DNA from: an uncultured Chloroflexota bacterium
GTDB lineage: Bacteria > Chloroflexota > Anaerolineae > Caldilineales > Caldilineaceae
DNA: 64,000 bases
Direction of reading: 5' to 3'
Assembly: GCA_903879975.1 (NCBI GenBank)
Contig: CAIRNL010000705.1
Span: 28,532-92,531 of the forward strand
The notes under the pieces: generated by a model
What the model saw: the letters and a program-made list of their open reading frames with translations, nothing else
Database searches by the model: none
Told to the model about the DNA's origin: nothing
In this document: piece by piece, positions 1 through 8,098 of the stretch
How positions within the stretch are numbered: position 1 is the first letter of the stretch
How the letters are laid out: the number at the start of each line of letters is the position of its first letter
Made by a program: the position numbers and the translations under genes

Positions 1-1513
1 GCAGTTGCTTGACCATCTCCCCTGCATTGGCTCGCAGCGCATCGGCTACGGCAATGTAGCCCATGACTTCCCAATCGCGGTCGGCACCCAGTGTGTCAGC
101 CACCGTGCTTCGTCGCACCACGAGCATCACGGTCTTGCCTTGGCGTTGTAAGGCATTGCCGATCATGCGAATTGCCGGCGACAGCTCCATTTCTTGATTC
201 ATGAACAGCCGATCGTTGCCAATATACAGGGTCTCGATATGGCCGCCGCGGTCAAAGCGCGCCATGATCCCCTCCCCTGGCAGCGCCCTGAAATCAATTG
301 GTTTGTCCAACGGCAGGCCCAGTTCACTGGCCTTTTCAAGCACCGCCTTGGCGATGTGGTGCTCGCTCAGTGTCTCGGCGCTGGCTGCGACTCGCAGCAG
401 ATTCTCGACGGTATGACTGGTGAGCGGATGGATATTCGTCACGACCGGGCGACCGGGCGTCAACGTGCCCGTCTTGTCGAAGGCGATGATGTCCGTCTTG
501 CCCATGAGTTCCAGATAGGCGCCGCCCTTGAACAGGACGCCCTGCCGGGCTGCAGCCGCAATCGCACTCAGCGCACTGGCCGGTGTACTGATCACCAGCG
601 CACATGGACTCGCCACGACCAACAGCGTCATGGCGCGATAGAGCGTCGTCGAAAACGGCTCGTCGAGCAAAAAATAGGGTAGAACCATGGCCAGCAGCGT
701 GGCGCTGATGACGGCATAGGTGTAGGGCTGGCTGAAGCGGTCGATGAATTGCTGGGTGGGCGTGGCATCCTCGCGTGCATCCTGCACCAGCGTGATGATG
801 CGGCTCAGCGTGCTCTCGGATGCCAGCTTGGTCACCTCGATCTCCAGCGCTCCGCCGCCATTGATCGTGCCGGCAAAGACCTGGTCGGCGGCATGTTTGC
901 TGACCGGCAGGCTCTCCCCCGTGATGGCACTCTGATCGATACTGCTGCTCCCGCCGATGACGACGCCGTCCACTGGCAGGCGATCGCCCGGTCTGACCAA
1001 CACGATGTCGCCAATGACCAGTTCTTCAACCGGTACAACCATCTCGCCACGATCACGCCGTACCAGCGCCGTGGCCGGCCGTAACTTGCCAAGCGACTCG
1101 ATGGCCTTGCGCGTGCGACCCATCGCGTAGGTCTCCAGCGCCCCACTCAGCGTAAAAAGAAAAAGCAGCAGGGCGCCTTCCACCCACTCGTTGATCAGTG
1201 CAGCCCCCAGTGCTGCAGCCAGCATCAGAAAGTCGATGTCGAACTTTCCCTCCCTGGCCTGCGCCCACGCACCGACAAAGCCTGAATAGCCACCCGCCAC
1301 AAATGCGATCACGGCCAGCGTTGTGACCGACCACGCCGGCAGGGCGCCCGTCACCTCACCGCCGAGCCAGCCGGCGAGCAGTGCTGCCAATGTGATGCCG
1401 GCCAGCACAAATTCATAGTTTTCCTTCCAGAATCCGAGCGTGCGCCATGCGGGTCGCTCACCGGATGAAAGTGCCTGGTATGCTGTATTGCCTTCAGCGG
1501 TCGAGGTCGTCAT
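1..1513 (-). CDS. Heavy-metal P1B-type ATPase (partial, SPC type)
   Basis: Metal-exporting P-type ATPase of the inner membrane; the C-terminus lies beyond the left edge, and about 504 residues are visible. The ATG at 1513 follows a GAGGAG ribosome site. Visible order: no N-terminal metal-binding domain, paired membrane spans near residues 35-85 and 95-130, actuator TGES at 198-201, SPC in the membrane at 302-304, and the phosphorylation loop DKTGT at 346-350. The nucleotide-domain SEHP motif reads SEHH (383-386). Family knowledge: SPC instead of CPC is typical of the P1B-4 group (CoaT, CtpD, PfeT), which exports Fe2+ or Co2+, whereas CPC enzymes handle Cu, Zn or Cd. It lies just downstream of a Fur-family gene, and the two may share a transcript, so iron or cobalt efflux is the best inference. 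Zn/Cd export cannot be excluded without TM6. Confidence 0.9.
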   Translation of the reverse strand, partial: MTTSTAEGNTAYQALSSGERPAWRTLGFWKENYEFVLAGITLAALLAGWLGGEVTGALPAWSVTTLAVIAFVAGGYSGFVGAWAQAREGKFDIDFLMLAAALGAALINEWVEGALLLFLFTLSGALETYAMGRTRKAIESLGKLRPATALVRRDRGEMVVPVEELVIGDIVLVRPGDRLPVDGVVIGGSSSIDQSAITGESLPVSKHAADQVFAGTINGGGALEIEVTKLASESTLSRIITLVQDAREDATPTQQFIDRFSQPYTYAVISATLLAMVLPYFLLDEPFSTTLYRAMTLLVVASPCALVISTPASALSAIAAAARQGVLFKGGAYLELMGKTDIIAFDKTGTLTPGRPVVTNIHPLTSHTVENLLRVAASAETLSEHHIAKAVLEKASELGLPLDKPIDFRALPGEGIMARFDRGGHIETLYIGNDRLFMNQEMELSPAIRMIGNALQRQGKTVMLVVRRSTVADTLGADRDWEVMGYIAVADALRANAGEMVKQL

Positions 1514-1580
1514 GAACTTCTCCTCTTCTTGGGTGCAGACCCTGCATACAGAGGTGCCTGCTCGGTGGTATCAGCAATCC

Positions 1581-2090
1581 TCAGTCAGGTTGTCTGCTGG
1601 TGGGCTGGCTGGCCAGTTTCCGAATCTCGGCCAGACGCTGAGCACGGCACTCAGCGCAGAAGCCGACGAGATCGACTTTGGCGGCTGCAGTCTGAAATCC
1701 TGTCTCGTGCAGCACCCTCTCGCCCAACAGGTTTACATCGAGCTGTCCGCGGAAGTCGATGATCGTGTGGCAGCGCAGGCAAATCAGATTGACGTGCGGC
1801 TCTGGGTTGGTGTCGTAATGAATCTGATCGGACCCAAAACTGATCTCGACGATTGCGCCAAGTTCCTGCAACACGTTGAGCGTATTGTAGACGGTTGCCC
1901 GGCTGATTTCTGGATGCGTGAGCGCCAAGTCTTCGTAAAGATCATAGGCAGAAGGGTGGCGGTCGGTCATAGCAAGCCATGTGCAGATCGCTCTTCGTTG
2001 GGGAGTGAGCCGTAGCCCAGCCTGCTTAAGAACTTGCAGGAGACGGTCGTTTTTTGCCTGCGTCATGCTGCTTTCCACGTCTGTCTCCAT
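1581..2090 (-). CDS. Fur/PerR-family metalloregulator
   Basis: Winged-helix repressor of 169 residues that senses metal or peroxide. The recognition helix region is LRLTPQRRAI at 27-36 and SRATVYNTLNVL at 63-74. Two CxxC pairs, C104/C107 and C145/C148, form the structural zinc site. Aligned with B. subtilis PerR, the regulatory ligands H37, D85, H91 and D104 correspond to H45, D93, H99 and D112, while H93 is replaced by N101. This is PerR-like in keeping both aspartates. I chose the ATG at 2090; an ATG at 2066 (preceded by GGAAAG) is an equally good start, and a TTG at 2132 is less likely. The P1B ATPase gene begins 67 bp downstream on the same strand. Two Fur-type palindromes flank its promoter, which suggests autoregulation. 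Confidence 0.88.
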   Translation of the reverse strand: METDVESSMTQAKNDRLLQVLKQAGLRLTPQRRAICTWLAMTDRHPSAYDLYEDLALTHPEISRATVYNTLNVLQELGAIVEISFGSDQIHYDTNPEPHVNLICLRCHTIIDFRGQLDVNLLGERVLHETGFQTAAAKVDLVGFCAECRAQRLAEIRKLASQPTSRQPD

Positions 2091-2186
2091 CTTGTTTTCT
2101 CTTGTCCGCCGGCCATCTTGGTGGCCGCCCAAATCCTACGTTCCGATCGTTGCAGAGCTGTCTTCGCCATGATCTGACGCGTTATT

Positions 2187-2201
2187 TTAGAATGAATCCA
2201 A
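2187..2201. promoter_or_regulatory. Fur/PerR-like box 1
   Basis: TTAGAATGAATCCAA, an imperfect 7-1-7 palindrome of the TTAGAATnATTCTAA type. It lies just downstream of the -10 of the proposed minus-strand fur promoter, about where transcription would start. A second box lies exactly 60 bp away. Assignment is by pattern only. Confidence 0.5.
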
Positions 2202-2210
2202 TGTAGGGTG

Positions 2211-2239
2211 ATGATAGCACCGACCGGCATGCCAGTCAA
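2211..2239 (-). promoter_or_regulatory. Promoter for the Fur-family gene
   Basis: On the minus strand TTGACT (2239-2234) is followed by a 17-base spacer and TATCAT (2216-2211), a good sigma70-type match. It is bracketed by the two Fur-like boxes at 2187-2201 and 2247-2261. Confidence 0.6.
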
Positions 2240-2246
2240 TTTGAGT

Positions 2247-2261
2247 TTAGACTGATTCTAA
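2247..2261. promoter_or_regulatory. Fur/PerR-like box 2
   Basis: TTAGACTGATTCTAA, a 7-1-7 palindrome with one mismatched pair (six of seven arm positions pair). It sits 7 bp upstream of the -35 of the fur promoter and about 60 bp upstream of the plus-strand promoter at 2323, so it could act in either direction. Confidence 0.55.
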
Positions 2262-2322
2262 TGAGTGCGGGTAGCTTCACCCCCTGGTAGAGTTGAAATT
2301 GTCGGCAGTGTTGATTTTCCTT

Positions 2323-2351
2323 TGACATGCCCTGTGAACTCTGCTAAGATC
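2323..2351 (+). promoter_or_regulatory. Promoter ahead of the CoxII-like gene
   Basis: TTGACA, 17-base spacer, TAAGAT. Near-consensus sigma70-type promoter ending 37 bp before the ATG at 2389; it probably starts the plus-strand respiratory cluster. Confidence 0.65.
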
Positions 2352-2388
2352 GCCACGCATTTTGACTGGAAATCAGGTAAACTGACCT

Positions 2389-2736
2389 ATGATCCGCTAT
2401 GTTGTGACATCTGCCATGTTTCTAGTGATATTCTGTTGGCTGCTGCTCAGCTACATGCCACAGGTCGCTGGTCGCCTGCCGCAGCTTTCGCTCAACGGCG
2501 AGATCGGCACAGGGTTGTTGCCCCTGTTGACAGCCTTGACCCTGCTGGTGTTCTTGGTTCTTCAGGCTGAACTTGTCGGTGCGACGATCAGGATGTTTCG
2601 TTGCCGCCGCAATTCCGTTGAGGGGGAAGCGATTGCACTTTTCCGCCTGACGCACGGCCGAGAAGTGTTCTGGACCATAGTTCCTCTGCTGTCAACGGTT
2701 GCCTTGGTGGGGTGGCTGTGGGCAGCACGTCCGTAA
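2389..2736 (+). CDS. CoxII-like membrane hairpin protein lacking the CuA domain
   Basis: Small membrane protein of 115 residues with three hydrophobic segments (about 5-25, 42-62 and 92-112). Its second half resembles the transmembrane hairpin of cytochrome c oxidase subunit II: a hydrophobic helix, an Arg-rich turn (RMFRCRRN), then HGREVFWTIVPLL, which mirrors LEIIWTVVPLV of the CoxB encoded next door. The protein ends right after that helix, so there is no cupredoxin domain and no CuA ligands. It has a good promoter and lies 122 bp upstream of coxB on the same strand. The function is unknown: an oxidase accessory subunit, or a remnant of a duplicated coxB, are both possible. The ribosome site is weak (AGG 11 bases ahead). 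Confidence 0.7.
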   Translation: MIRYVVTSAMFLVIFCWLLLSYMPQVAGRLPQLSLNGEIGTGLLPLLTALTLLVFLVLQAELVGATIRMFRCRRNSVEGEAIALFRLTHGREVFWTIVPLLSTVALVGWLWAARP

Positions 2737-2780
2737 ATCTGCCCACGGCTGTGAAGCAAGATTACGGTAGCTTGTGTTGT

Positions 2781-2796
2781 AATGTTGTAAAACATT
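2781..2796. promoter_or_regulatory. Small palindrome upstream of coxB
   Basis: AATGTT-GTAA-AACATT, a perfect 6-4-6 inverted repeat 62 bp before the coxB start. A TTGACA follows at 2802-2807, but no good -10 lies 16-18 bases after it. It may be an operator; nothing else supports this. Confidence 0.25.
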
Positions 2797-2858
2797 CTTG
2801 TTTGACATACAGCATGTTGTGATTCTCACTGACTAGCAATACAGGAGTAAGAGAAACG

Positions 2859-3608
2859 ATGCTGAAGTTGCCTCAGACATCAACTGACCGTCGACATTTT
2901 ATCATTGTCGGGGTTCTGACCGTGGTTGGCACGGTCGTCCTGGGATTCTTTTTACTAGCAATCTTGCCGGTCAAAGCGCAGAACTCGGTTCAAGCTGAGC
3001 CAATTGCCTGGCTCTTCCAGGTGCACGTCTGGCTGATTGCCTTCCTTTTCTCATTAGTTGTCGCCTTCATGCTCTACTCACTCTTCGTCTTCCGCCGTCG
3101 CAAGAATGACGACTCGGACGGGGAACACTTCGAAGGAAATACGGCTCTTGAGATCATCTGGACCGTCGTGCCGCTGGTACTGGTCGTCGTCTTCTCATTC
3201 ATTGGTATTCAGACCCTGAATGATACGACGAGCGGCGGCAATGAGATTCAGGTGAAGGCGACCGGCTTGCAGTGGTCATGGAGGTTTGATTATCCGAACG
3301 GTGTGACGAGCGCTGAGATGGTGTTGCCGGTCGATAAACCTGTCCTGATTTCTCTGGAAGCACAAGATGTCATTCACTCATTCTGGGTGGCGGAATGGGG
3401 GCCGAAGCAGGATCTCGTGCCTGGTATGACTACGACGCTCCACATCACGCCGAACACGGTGGGCGAATATAAGCTGCGCTGCACTGAACTGTGTGGTCTC
3501 TCGCATTGGAGCATGTTGGCGGACGTTCGCGTCGTACCGGAGGACGAATATACGGCGTGGATGGATCAAAAACTGGCCGAGCAGAATTTGCAGACGGTCA
3601 GTCGATAG
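2859..3608 (+). CDS. coxB: Cytochrome c oxidase subunit II
   Basis: Subunit II of an aa3-type oxidase; it carries the CuA centre that takes electrons from cytochrome c or a cupredoxin outside the membrane. In 249 residues there is an N-terminal hydrophobic helix (about 14-37), a two-helix hairpin (about 50-73 and 93-117, with IIWTVVPLV), then a cupredoxin domain. CuA ligands are visible as H173 and C208-x3-C212-x3-H216-x2-M219. There is no fused cytochrome c domain, so an external donor is needed. The ATG follows GGAGTAAGAGAAACG. coxA follows after 85 bp. Confidence 0.96.
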   Translation: MLKLPQTSTDRRHFIIVGVLTVVGTVVLGFFLLAILPVKAQNSVQAEPIAWLFQVHVWLIAFLFSLVVAFMLYSLFVFRRRKNDDSDGEHFEGNTALEIIWTVVPLVLVVVFSFIGIQTLNDTTSGGNEIQVKATGLQWSWRFDYPNGVTSAEMVLPVDKPVLISLEAQDVIHSFWVAEWGPKQDLVPGMTTTLHITPNTVGEYKLRCTELCGLSHWSMLADVRVVPEDEYTAWMDQKLAEQNLQTVSR

Positions 3609-3693
3609 GATTGCTGGGTTTTCATCTGCAATCAGACGCTTTTCGAAGCATCCCTGAGTTGTCCAGTAGGTGCGTGAAGGAGAGAAACCGACT

Positions 3694-5556
3694 ATGAGAC
3701 TAACCTCTCTTGGACTGGTGCGTGGACTCATCGGCTACTTTGTCGGTCTTGTCATCGGCATGGCAGTGGTTGTGGCTGGGCGCCTTCTGTTGGGAATGGA
3801 GGCGTGGAACCCGGAAGCTGTCTGGGTTGGCGGCATCATCTCTGCGCTGATGGGTTTCCTACTAGCGATTGGTGCTATGTCGGACTGGTTCACGTGGATG
3901 CGTGGTGGCGACACCCCACTCCGGCATGGACCGCCAGAAGGGAAACCGGCATGGACGCGCTACTTCGCGGTGGACTACAACCACAAGGTGATCGGAATTC
4001 AGTATGGTGTTACCGGCCTGATCTTGTTATTGGTCGGCGGTAGTTTTGCCCTGGTTTTCCGCACCGAGCTGGCCGACACCGGCATCTCTTTCCTACAACC
4101 CGGCACGTACAACACCTTCCTGAGCATGCACGGCTGGGTTGCCTTGGCCGCTATCTTGCTCGGCGTCGGTGGCATGGCCAACTATCTGGTGCCGCTGATG
4201 ATCGGCGCTGAGGACATGGCCTTCCCACGCTTGAATGCCTTCGCCTACTGGATCAACGTACCGGCTGTTATCACACTGCTGCTGAGCATGCTCTTCGGCT
4301 GGGATTCGGGGTGGACGGCCTACCCACCGTTGAGCCTGCGTGGCCCGGTTGGTTACCAGTTTATGTTCCTGGCAATTTTCGTCGTCGGCCTGTCGTCCAT
4401 TCTGGGCTCGCTCAACATCATTGTGACGATGCTGATGATGCGCCCCAAGGGAATGACGCTCTTCCGCATGCCGATTTTCTGCTGGGCAATTCTGGCGACG
4501 AGCCTGATTCAGCTCACAGCGACGCAGCTCATCGGTCAGGCTTTCCTGATGCTCTCCTTCGAGCGCTCGCTGGGCATGCCATTCTTCAATCCACTGTACA
4601 ACGCAGCTGGCGAGAATATCGGCGGGCAGCCGTTACTCTTCCAGAATCTCTTCTGGTTCTACTCGCACCCGGCTGTCTATGTCTTTGTGCTGCCCGGTCT
4701 TGGGGTGATCAGTGAACTGCTGCCCGTCTTCTCCCGCAAGCCCCTCTTCGGTTACCGCTGGGTAGCTCTCTCAAGCCTGGCGATTGCCCTGGTAGGTTTT
4801 CTGGTGTGGGGGCATCACATGTTCACGTCGGGCTACCAGCCCTACCTGCGTGTGGTCTTCATGATCTCGACGCTGCTGGTGGCGGTGCCGACAGGCGTCA
4901 AGTTTTTCAGTTGGCTGGGCACGTTGTGGGGCGGCCGGTTGACCTTCCCAACGCCTATGCTCTTCACATTGGGTGCCATCTCAGTCTTCCTCATCGGTGG
5001 TCTGAGCGGCCCGATTCTGGCGACAGCGGCGACCGATCTCTTCCTGCACGATACCTACTTCGTGGTCGGCCACTTCCATGCCACGATTTTCGGCGGCTTC
5101 GTCTTCCCATTCTTCGCTGCCATTTACTTCTGGTATCCGAAGATTACCGGGCGCATGTACAACGAGACGTTGGGCAAGATTCACTTTTGGCTCATGACGC
5201 CAGGCTTCTGGCTGATGAGCTTGGCGCAGATGACTACCGGCACCATGGGCATGCGCCGACGCATCGCCGACTACGACCCAGCGCTCGGCGTGGAGAATAT
5301 TCAGCTTCTGGTCACGATCTCTGGCTTCATCATCGCCTTCTCGATCTTGATCATGATCTACAATCTGTTCACTAGTGCTGAGATTGGCGCAACCGCTGGG
5401 AATAATCCCTGGCGTTCGCGGTCACCGGAATGGCAGATTCCGTCGCCCGTGCCGGAGCACAGCTACGCCAAGCCCATCTCTGTGGTTGGCGACCCGTATG
5501 ACTATGGCCTGGCTGGGTCTACCTACATCGCAATGGCAGGCGCTGGTGATGACTGA
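3694..5556 (+). CDS. coxA: Cytochrome c oxidase subunit I (A2 type)
   Basis: Catalytic subunit of the heme-copper oxidase, reducing O2 to water and pumping protons. 620 residues with many membrane helices and an N-terminal extension holding two extra hydrophobic helices (about 10-32 and 43-63). Heme a ligands are H146 (SMHGW) and H462; heme a3 ligand is H460 (VGHFHA); CuB ligands are H325, H374 and H375, with Y329 placed for the His-Tyr cross-link (YSHPAVY). The K-channel motif PTGVK is present. The D-channel glutamate of A1 oxidases is replaced by the YS motif before HPAVY, which defines the A2 subfamily. The ATG at 3694 is preceded by AAGGAG; a GTG 24 bp upstream is less likely. Confidence 0.96.
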   Translation: MRLTSLGLVRGLIGYFVGLVIGMAVVVAGRLLLGMEAWNPEAVWVGGIISALMGFLLAIGAMSDWFTWMRGGDTPLRHGPPEGKPAWTRYFAVDYNHKVIGIQYGVTGLILLLVGGSFALVFRTELADTGISFLQPGTYNTFLSMHGWVALAAILLGVGGMANYLVPLMIGAEDMAFPRLNAFAYWINVPAVITLLLSMLFGWDSGWTAYPPLSLRGPVGYQFMFLAIFVVGLSSILGSLNIIVTMLMMRPKGMTLFRMPIFCWAILATSLIQLTATQLIGQAFLMLSFERSLGMPFFNPLYNAAGENIGGQPLLFQNLFWFYSHPAVYVFVLPGLGVISELLPVFSRKPLFGYRWVALSSLAIALVGFLVWGHHMFTSGYQPYLRVVFMISTLLVAVPTGVKFFSWLGTLWGGRLTFPTPMLFTLGAISVFLIGGLSGPILATAATDLFLHDTYFVVGHFHATIFGGFVFPFFAAIYFWYPKITGRMYNETLGKIHFWLMTPGFWLMSLAQMTTGTMGMRRRIADYDPALGVENIQLLVTISGFIIAFSILIMIYNLFTSAEIGATAGNNPWRSRSPEWQIPSPVPEHSYAKPISVVGDPYDYGLAGSTYIAMAGAGDD

Positions 5557-5648
5557 GTGATTGGTTGTGCTCCTATTGTTCGTTTGTTGCCCCCGCTATC
5601 AGGGGGGAGCACGAGCAATGGGAGCACCCATATCGAAGGATACCTCTT

Positions 5649-5864
5649 ATGGCACAGAAGCAAAACACACATAAACAGAGCGGATACGCTCAAGTCATCA
5701 TCATTGGGATTATCCTGGCTGTGTTGACGGTGATCGAGTACTTCATGGGACTCTACCATGTTGGCGCAACGTTGCTCATGTTGATCGCCGCGCTGAAGGC
5801 AATCCTGGTTATCTACTTCTTTATGCACGTGAGCCGCTTGTGGACAGCGGAAGGAGAGCACTAG
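5649..5864 (+). CDS. ctaF: Cytochrome c oxidase subunit IV-like small protein
   Basis: 71-residue membrane protein with two helices (about 13-33 and 41-62). Its second helix resembles the prokaryotic COX4 family (LKAILVIYFFMHV). It lies between coxA and coxC, the usual place for subunit IV, and ends four bases before coxC. The family's role is structural or assembly-related. The ATG at 5649 follows AAGGA; an upstream TTG would add 28 residues with no family likeness. Confidence 0.8.
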   Translation: MAQKQNTHKQSGYAQVIIIGIILAVLTVIEYFMGLYHVGATLLMLIAALKAILVIYFFMHVSRLWTAEGEH

Positions 5865-5867
5865 ACC

Positions 5868-6521
5868 ATGGCCGCTGTCACAACTACTGCGCCTGCAGCC
5901 AACCTGCACGTCCTCGACAAGGATGCCCACGCCGGACATGACAACTATGCGCACCAATTGCGCATGAACCGCCTGGGACTGTGGCTCTTCTTTATTTCGG
6001 AAGCCTTCCTGTTCGGTGGTTTGCTGGCGACACGGTTCTATCTGTGGGGCGCCGATTCTCGTCCAGAGCTCGACCAGACGATCGGCCTGATTGTCACGTC
6101 CGTGCTTCTGGTCAGCAGTATCTCTATGCGCCTGGCTGAAACGGCTATGGAGCGGGGCGATCGCAGGGCGTTTTCGATTTTTATCCTGGTGACTGCTGTA
6201 TTCGGCACGATCTTCCTCGGCGGCGTGATGGTCTTCGAGTGGGGACTGTTTCCTGCTCTCTATCAGGGGCACCTGACTCCCTGGGGCGACAAGTACGGCG
6301 CTGTGGTCTTCGCAATGACTGGCATGCACGCCTTGCACGTGATCTCCGGTATCGTATTTATCCTGATCGTTTGGAATCTGGCGCGTAAGGGCCACTACTC
6401 GCCCGAACGGCACTGGGGTGTCGAGTCGTGCGCGATTTACTGGCACTACGTCGATGTGGTCTGGATTTTCTTCTACCCAGCCCTTTACTTGATCGGCAAT
6501 GCAGTGCACGTGGCGCATTGA
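5868..6521 (+). CDS. coxC: Cytochrome c oxidase subunit III
   Basis: 217-residue membrane subunit with about five helices. Typical segments include GLWLFFISEAFLFGGLLATRF, in which E and R match conserved positions, and the C-terminal HWGVESCAIYWHYVDVVWIFFYPALYL with the subunit III pattern WH(Y/F)VDVVW. It stabilises subunit I and its proton uptake. It directly follows the subunit IV gene and is followed by a strong terminator, so it closes the structural-gene operon. Confidence 0.95.
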   Translation: MAAVTTTAPAANLHVLDKDAHAGHDNYAHQLRMNRLGLWLFFISEAFLFGGLLATRFYLWGADSRPELDQTIGLIVTSVLLVSSISMRLAETAMERGDRRAFSIFILVTAVFGTIFLGGVMVFEWGLFPALYQGHLTPWGDKYGAVVFAMTGMHALHVISGIVFILIVWNLARKGHYSPERHWGVESCAIYWHYVDVVWIFFYPALYLIGNAVHVAH

Positions 6522-6546
6522 GCTCGCTCGCTTTTGTCGAGGTTAC

Positions 6547-6603
6547 GCGATGCGTAATGTGTGAGGCGGCATAGCCCGGACACACATTACGCATCGCTTT
6601 TTT
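6547..6603 (+). terminator. Rho-independent terminator after coxC
   Basis: Perfect 17-bp inverted repeat (arms 6547-6563 and 6581-6597, GCGATGCGTAATGTGTG and its complement) around a 17-base loop, followed by six T. It lies 26 bp after the coxC stop and directly before ctaG, separating the oxidase genes from the assembly genes. Confidence 0.9.
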
Positions 6604-6616
6604 GCAGGACATGGTC

Positions 6617-7519
6617 ATGCATCCGTTGTGGAAGGCGCTTTTCGCACCCTGGGAGCTACGCTGGGAAATTCTTCTCCCCCTGCTGCTTTTGGCCTCCATT
6701 TATGCCGTCGGCTGGCTGCGCCTCCGCCGGCATAGCCGCAGCCGGATGCTCGCTACTCGCTGGCGCATGGTTGCCTATTATGCCGGCCTGGCGTCGCTGG
6801 CCCTGGCACTCATGTCCCCCATCGACTGGCTGGGCAGCCAGTTGCTCATCATGCATATGGTGCAGCACAAGATTCTGGTCATGGTCTCGGCGCCGTTGAT
6901 CTGGCTCGGCAATCCCTTCCCAATTGCCATGTGGGGGATTCCACGTCCGCTGCGGAACGGGGTGACACTGGCGCTGGCCGGCGATTCGCTGACGCGCCGC
7001 GCACTCACGGTCAGCAGCCAACCGGCTATCTGTTGGCTGCTCTTCACCTTTATCTATCTGGGCTGGCACGATCCGGGCCTCTACAACCTGGCGTTGAGTG
7101 TCGGATGGGTGCACAATCTCGAGCACCTTACCTTCTTCCTGGGCGCGATGTTCTTTTGGTGGCCCGTCCTCAACGGCGCGCCACGGCTGCATAAAAGCAT
7201 GCCGTACTGGGGGCGCATTCTCTACGTGCTGGTCCTTGTGCCGCCCAACGCGATTGCGGGCTTTGCCATCGCCAACTCGTCAGAGGTCATCTATACCTAC
7301 TACAATTCAGTGCCTCGTCTTTTTGGCATGACCGCGTTGGAAGATCAGATGATCGGCGGCGCTATCATGTGGGTGTGGAGTAGCGAGATGATGATCAACG
7401 TGGCCATGATTATGCTGGGGGTCATGTTTTACCGCGAGAAAAAGCGCAAGAAACGTCCGGTTGCCGTCGCTCGTGTTCATCCGGCCCGTCGCGCGGAGCA
7501 GATGGAGGTTATCGGCTGA
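6617..7519 (+). CDS. ctaG: Cytochrome c oxidase assembly factor CtaG (caa3 type)
   Basis: Seven-helix membrane protein of the caa3_CtaG family, needed for copper and oxidase assembly in Bacillus-type systems. In 300 residues the conserved pieces are HMVQHKILVMVSAPLIWLG, GWVHNLEHLTFFLGAMFFWWP and the C-terminal LEDQMIGGAIMWVWSSEMM. Histidines within helices may bind metal. The ATG at 6617 is spaced best from GCAGGA; the ATG at 6611 is possible. The stop abuts the next gene's ATG. A much more divergent paralogue lies at 50155-51039. Confidence 0.9.
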   Translation: MHPLWKALFAPWELRWEILLPLLLLASIYAVGWLRLRRHSRSRMLATRWRMVAYYAGLASLALALMSPIDWLGSQLLIMHMVQHKILVMVSAPLIWLGNPFPIAMWGIPRPLRNGVTLALAGDSLTRRALTVSSQPAICWLLFTFIYLGWHDPGLYNLALSVGWVHNLEHLTFFLGAMFFWWPVLNGAPRLHKSMPYWGRILYVLVLVPPNAIAGFAIANSSEVIYTYYNSVPRLFGMTALEDQMIGGAIMWVWSSEMMINVAMIMLGVMFYREKKRKKRPVAVARVHPARRAEQMEVIG

Positions 7520-8071
7520 ATGCAATCACAACGGATGGCCGGGCGCATTCGCGTTGTGTTGGCGCTGTGGCTTGCCCTTGGACTGCTCACTGTGACGACG
7601 GACATCAGTCGTGCGCATGGCGGCGGAGCCTCACAGTTGAGCGATGTGCCGGCAGGTCCCTTCCGGTTGTTTGTATGGACCAGCCCTGATCCCTGGCGCG
7701 CCGGCGGTGAGGCACACGTGACTGTTGCTGTTACCAGCCTCGACCCCGCTGGCCAGACGATTCCCGTCGCTGACGCCACCGTTGTGATCGAACTGATGCC
7801 TGTTGGCGCTCCGGAACGGGCGATTGTGTTGGCAGCGACCCCAAGCGTTGGGGCTGGTTTTTACGAAGGAGACACGTCCCTGCTACAGGCTGGCGAATGG
7901 GATGTGTCGGTCAAGGTTTCATCTGTGGCCGGTGCGGGCGAGGCCGGCTTTGCCTACCGGGTATTGCCTGGCAGCCAGATCAACTGGCTGCTCTGGCTGG
8001 GTAGTGCGCTCGCCGTGCTTGCACTGATTGGCTATTGGGGCACGCGACACTCGCAAAAATCTCCGGTCTGA
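7520..8071 (+). CDS. Secreted membrane-anchored YtkA/FixH-like protein
   Basis: 183 residues: an N-terminal signal helix (about 10-30), a mature start rich in His and Gly (AHGGGAS), an Ig-like beta domain (about 45-150) and a C-terminal membrane helix (about 152-170) with a short basic tail. The beta domain resembles YtkA/FixH-like and CopC-like domains often found with cytochrome oxidase assembly genes. It starts immediately after the ctaG stop, so translation is probably coupled. A role in copper delivery is an inference from context and the histidine; the family assignment is moderate. Confidence 0.65.
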   Translation: MQSQRMAGRIRVVLALWLALGLLTVTTDISRAHGGGASQLSDVPAGPFRLFVWTSPDPWRAGGEAHVTVAVTSLDPAGQTIPVADATVVIELMPVGAPERAIVLAATPSVGAGFYEGDTSLLQAGEWDVSVKVSSVAGAGEAGFAYRVLPGSQINWLLWLGSALAVLALIGYWGTRHSQKSPV

Positions 8072-8098
8072 TGCGAGTGCCGTGTTGCGTGGGAGTTC

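Noticed and set aside
2265..2570. Plus-strand open frame overlapping the CoxII-like gene in another frame
   Set aside because: It starts before the promoter at 2323 and its product has no likeness to any protein; the 2389 frame matches CoxII.
5523..6518. 331-codon minus-strand frame over the coxC region
   Set aside because: Antisense to the small subunit IV and coxC; no supporting features.
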